DNA from: Gemmatimonadota bacterium
GTDB lineage: Bacteria > Gemmatimonadota > Gemmatimonadetes > Gemmatimonadales > Gemmatimonadaceae
Reading direction: 5' to 3'
DNA length: 64,000 nt
Assembly: GCA_016714015.1 (NCBI GenBank)
Contig: JADJNZ010000010.1
Span: 117,808 to 181,807 of the forward strand
Of the stretch, positions 62,518 to 64,000 are shown one piece after another. The number at the start of each line of letters is the position of its first letter. The first letter of the stretch is position 1. Below the pieces are notes generated by a model. That model had not been told where the DNA came from and searched no databases. It was given only the letters and a program-made list of their open reading frames with translations. The translations under genes and the position numbers were made by a program.

Positions 62518-62831
62518 GCACGGCCGTCTGGATCGCGGCCGCGAAGCCGGAGGCACCGGAGCGGCTCGTCGCGCGGGTGCGCGAGGTCCTCGACGCGCAC
62601 CCGGAGTGGGGGAAGGCCCCGGTCGCCGAGGCGCTCGTGGAGGCGGCGGAGGTGCTGCTGCGGGAGGTGCTGCGCGAGGGCGAGGGTCCGGCGCGCGACC
62701 GTGCGCTCGACCTGCTCGCCGCCGACGCGTGCGTGACCTGGGCGTTCGAGGCCGCGGCCGACGATCCGGCCTCGCTCGGCGCGCACGCGAAGGCCACGAT
62801 GGAGCGGCTGGCGCACGCGGTGCTCGCATGA
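62514..62831 (+). CDS. Small alpha-helical protein of unknown function between alaS and gmhA
   Basis: 105 residues, no signal or membrane helix. It appears all-helical, with Ala and charged residues: PERLVARVREVLDAHPEWG, APVAEALVEAAEVLLREVLR, RALDLLAADACVTWAFEAAA. I recognise no family. GTG start in the alaS stop and ATGA overlap with gmhA on the other side make it a genuine coupled gene. It may be a partner protein specific to this group. Confidence 0.75.
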   Translation: MSTAVWIAAAKPEAPERLVARVREVLDAHPEWGKAPVAEALVEAAEVLLREVLREGEGPARDRALDLLAADACVTWAFEAAADDPASLGAHAKATMERLAHAVLA

Positions 62832-63397
62832 CGATCGATCCGGTCGCGCACCTGCGCGAACTCTCGGAGACCGCGACCCGCGCGGCCGACCAGCTCGCGG
62901 ACGGCATCCGTCAGGCCACCGCCATCACGCGCGAGGTCGCGCTCGCGGGCGGCACGATCTTCTTCTGCGGCAACGGCGGCAGCGCCGCCGATGCGCAGCA
63001 CATGTCGACGGAGTACGTCGTCCGCTACCAGCGGAAGCGCCGTCCCCTCCGCTCGATCGCGCTCACGACCGACACGTCGATCCTCACGGCGGCGGGGAAC
63101 GACTTCTCGTTCGACGAGATCTTCAGCCGCCAGCTCGAGGCCCTCGGCCGCGCGGGGGACCTCCTGATGGTGCACACCACGAGCGGCAACTCGCCCAACT
63201 GCCTTCGGGCGATCGAGACGGCGAAGGGACTGGGAATGCGGAGCATCGCGCTCACGGCGAAGGACGGCGGGAAGGTGAAGGGGATGGCCGACCTCTGCCT
63301 CGTCGTCCCGACGCAGCGCACCGACCGGGCGCAGGAGATCCACTTGGCGATCCAGCACGCGATCTGCGACGTGATCGACGCGGAGGTGGCCGGATGA
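62828..63397 (+). CDS. gmhA: Sedoheptulose-7-phosphate isomerase (SIS domain)
   Basis: Makes D-glycero-D-manno-heptose 7-phosphate for the LPS inner core. 189 residues with one SIS domain: FFCGNGGSAADAQHMSTEYV (about 45-64), VHTTSGNSPNCLRAI, QEIHLAIQHAICDVIDAE (metal Glu and His). It could instead be a DiaA-type regulator, which shares the fold; the surface-sugar context and presence of LptD favour GmhA. Start: ATG at 62828; ends overlap both neighbours by ATGA. Confidence 0.88.
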   Translation: MTIDPVAHLRELSETATRAADQLADGIRQATAITREVALAGGTIFFCGNGGSAADAQHMSTEYVVRYQRKRRPLRSIALTTDTSILTAAGNDFSFDEIFSRQLEALGRAGDLLMVHTTSGNSPNCLRAIETAKGLGMRSIALTAKDGGKVKGMADLCLVVPTQRTDRAQEIHLAIQHAICDVIDAEVAG

Positions 63398-64000
63398 GCG
63401 CGCTCTTCTCGCTCAAGGGAAAGCGGGCCGTCGTCACGGGCGGGACGCGCGGGATCGGCGCGGCCGCGGCCGAGCTGCTCGTGGACCTCGGCGCGTCGGT
63501 CTGCGTCGGGTACCGGTCGCGGCGCGCGGACGCCGACGCGATCGTGGCGCGGCTCTCGGGGAAGGGGCCGACGGTGCTCGCGCATGCGGCGGACCTCGGT
63601 GAGGCGGCCGGTGCCGATTCGCTCATTGCCGCGGCGGTCGCGGGGCTCGGCGGGCTCGACCTCGTGATCCACAGCGCCGGGATCTGGCCGCCGGAGGAGG
63701 TGCCGGTGCACGAGATGACCGATGCGCGCTGGCACCGCACGATGCGCGAGAACGTCGACGCGATGTTCTTCGTCTCGCGCGCGGCGGCGCGGGTGCTCGG
63801 CGACGGCGGTCGGATCGTGCACATCTCGAGCACGGCCGGCCAGCGCGGCGAGTCGATGCACGCGGACTACGGGGCGAGCAAGGGCGCGATGATCTCGTTC
63901 GTGAAGGGGCAGGCGGTGGAGCTCGCCAAGCGCGGGATCACCGTGAACGCGGTCGCGCCGGGGTGGGTGGACACCGAGATGTGCGTGCTGCCGTTCGCGG
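63394..64000 (+). CDS. Short-chain dehydrogenase/reductase (FabG-like), cut by window end
   Basis: The first 202 residues are visible; the frame is still open at 64000. NAD(P)-binding TGGTRGIG (about 15-22), then HSAGIW (in place of NAG), catalytic S145/S146 (HISSTAG), Y159-GAS-K163, and NAVAPGWVDTEM. This is a classical SDR, closest in look to 3-oxoacyl-ACP reductase or glucose dehydrogenase type. The substrate cannot be told. ATG at 63394 overlaps gmhA by ATGA, so it belongs to the alaS-gmhA operon. Confidence 0.88.
   Translation, partial: MSALFSLKGKRAVVTGGTRGIGAAAAELLVDLGASVCVGYRSRRADADAIVARLSGKGPTVLAHAADLGEAAGADSLIAAAVAGLGGLDLVIHSAGIWPPEEVPVHEMTDARWHRTMRENVDAMFFVSRAAARVLGDGGRIVHISSTAGQRGESMHADYGASKGAMISFVKGQAVELAKRGITVNAVAPGWVDTEMCVLPFA

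Overview
The window is a continuous stretch of a very GC-rich, gene-dense bacterial chromosome with 57 protein genes (two cut by the window ends) and no RNA gene, insertion sequence, phage or CRISPR array that I can see. The cell is a diderm: it encodes BamD, LptD, a complete Tol-Pal set, a TonB-plug protein and GmhA. SecA carries the long insert after the first nucleotide-binding half that is typical of the Bacteroidetes/Chlorobi side of the tree. Together with DUF4321, short carboxypeptidase-regulatory/plug proteins and the overall gene content, this points to the FCB group, most likely Gemmatimonadota. The phylum is an inference.

Layout. 1-4064: bamD end, nadD, secA. 4191-11319: radC, a bifunctional Rel, a small membrane protein, then uvrB-tsaE-tsaB-rimI with overlapping ends. 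11406-14110: ssb, a minus-strand plug protein and a LysM protein. 14150-25146: eleven tightly packed genes running epimerase, tolQ, tolR, a TolA/TonB-like gene, tolB, pal, cpoB, tatC, lptD, hutH. 25168-30758: a minus-strand serine hydrolase, then hutU, a radical-SAM gene and hutI. 30822-35084: TPR protein, polyprenyl synthase, DUF4321, tatA. 35170-37008 (minus): PpiD/SurA-like chaperone. 37237-42757: second acidic TPR protein, aroQ, ZIP transporter, rarA, small lipoprotein. 42946-48425: hflX, M24 peptidase, accB, pilT, accC. 48867-53868: Ser/Thr kinase, comB-like gene, ftsK. 54009-56989: Fis-type HTH protein, yraN, recA, recX. 57026-59616: outer-membrane-like protein facing a frameshifted CapD/FlaA1-type epimerase. 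59818-64000: alaS, a 105-residue unknown, gmhA and an SDR cut by the window end.

How it works together. Most of the window is housekeeping: envelope assembly (BamD, LptD, Tol-Pal, Sec, Tat, PpiD), genome maintenance (UvrB, RecA/RecX, RarA, FtsK, SSB, RadC), translation (AlaS, TsaB/TsaE, RimI, HflX), stringent response, histidine breakdown to formiminoglutamate, and fatty-acid initiation. Many neighbours overlap by ATGA or GTGA, which suggests translational coupling.

Three cross-cutting signals stand out. (1) Seven genes have a TANNNT hexamer ending 6-8 bases before the start codon, as expected for leaderless mRNAs. (2) Several spacers hold purine-rich/pyrimidine-rich inverted repeats with a GGAAGG/GGCNGAAGG core. 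(3) tatA, accB and the CapD-like gene carry frame breaks and a 67-base tract is almost pure G, so part of this sequence may be of draft or metagenomic quality. relA and hflX appear to start at CTG.
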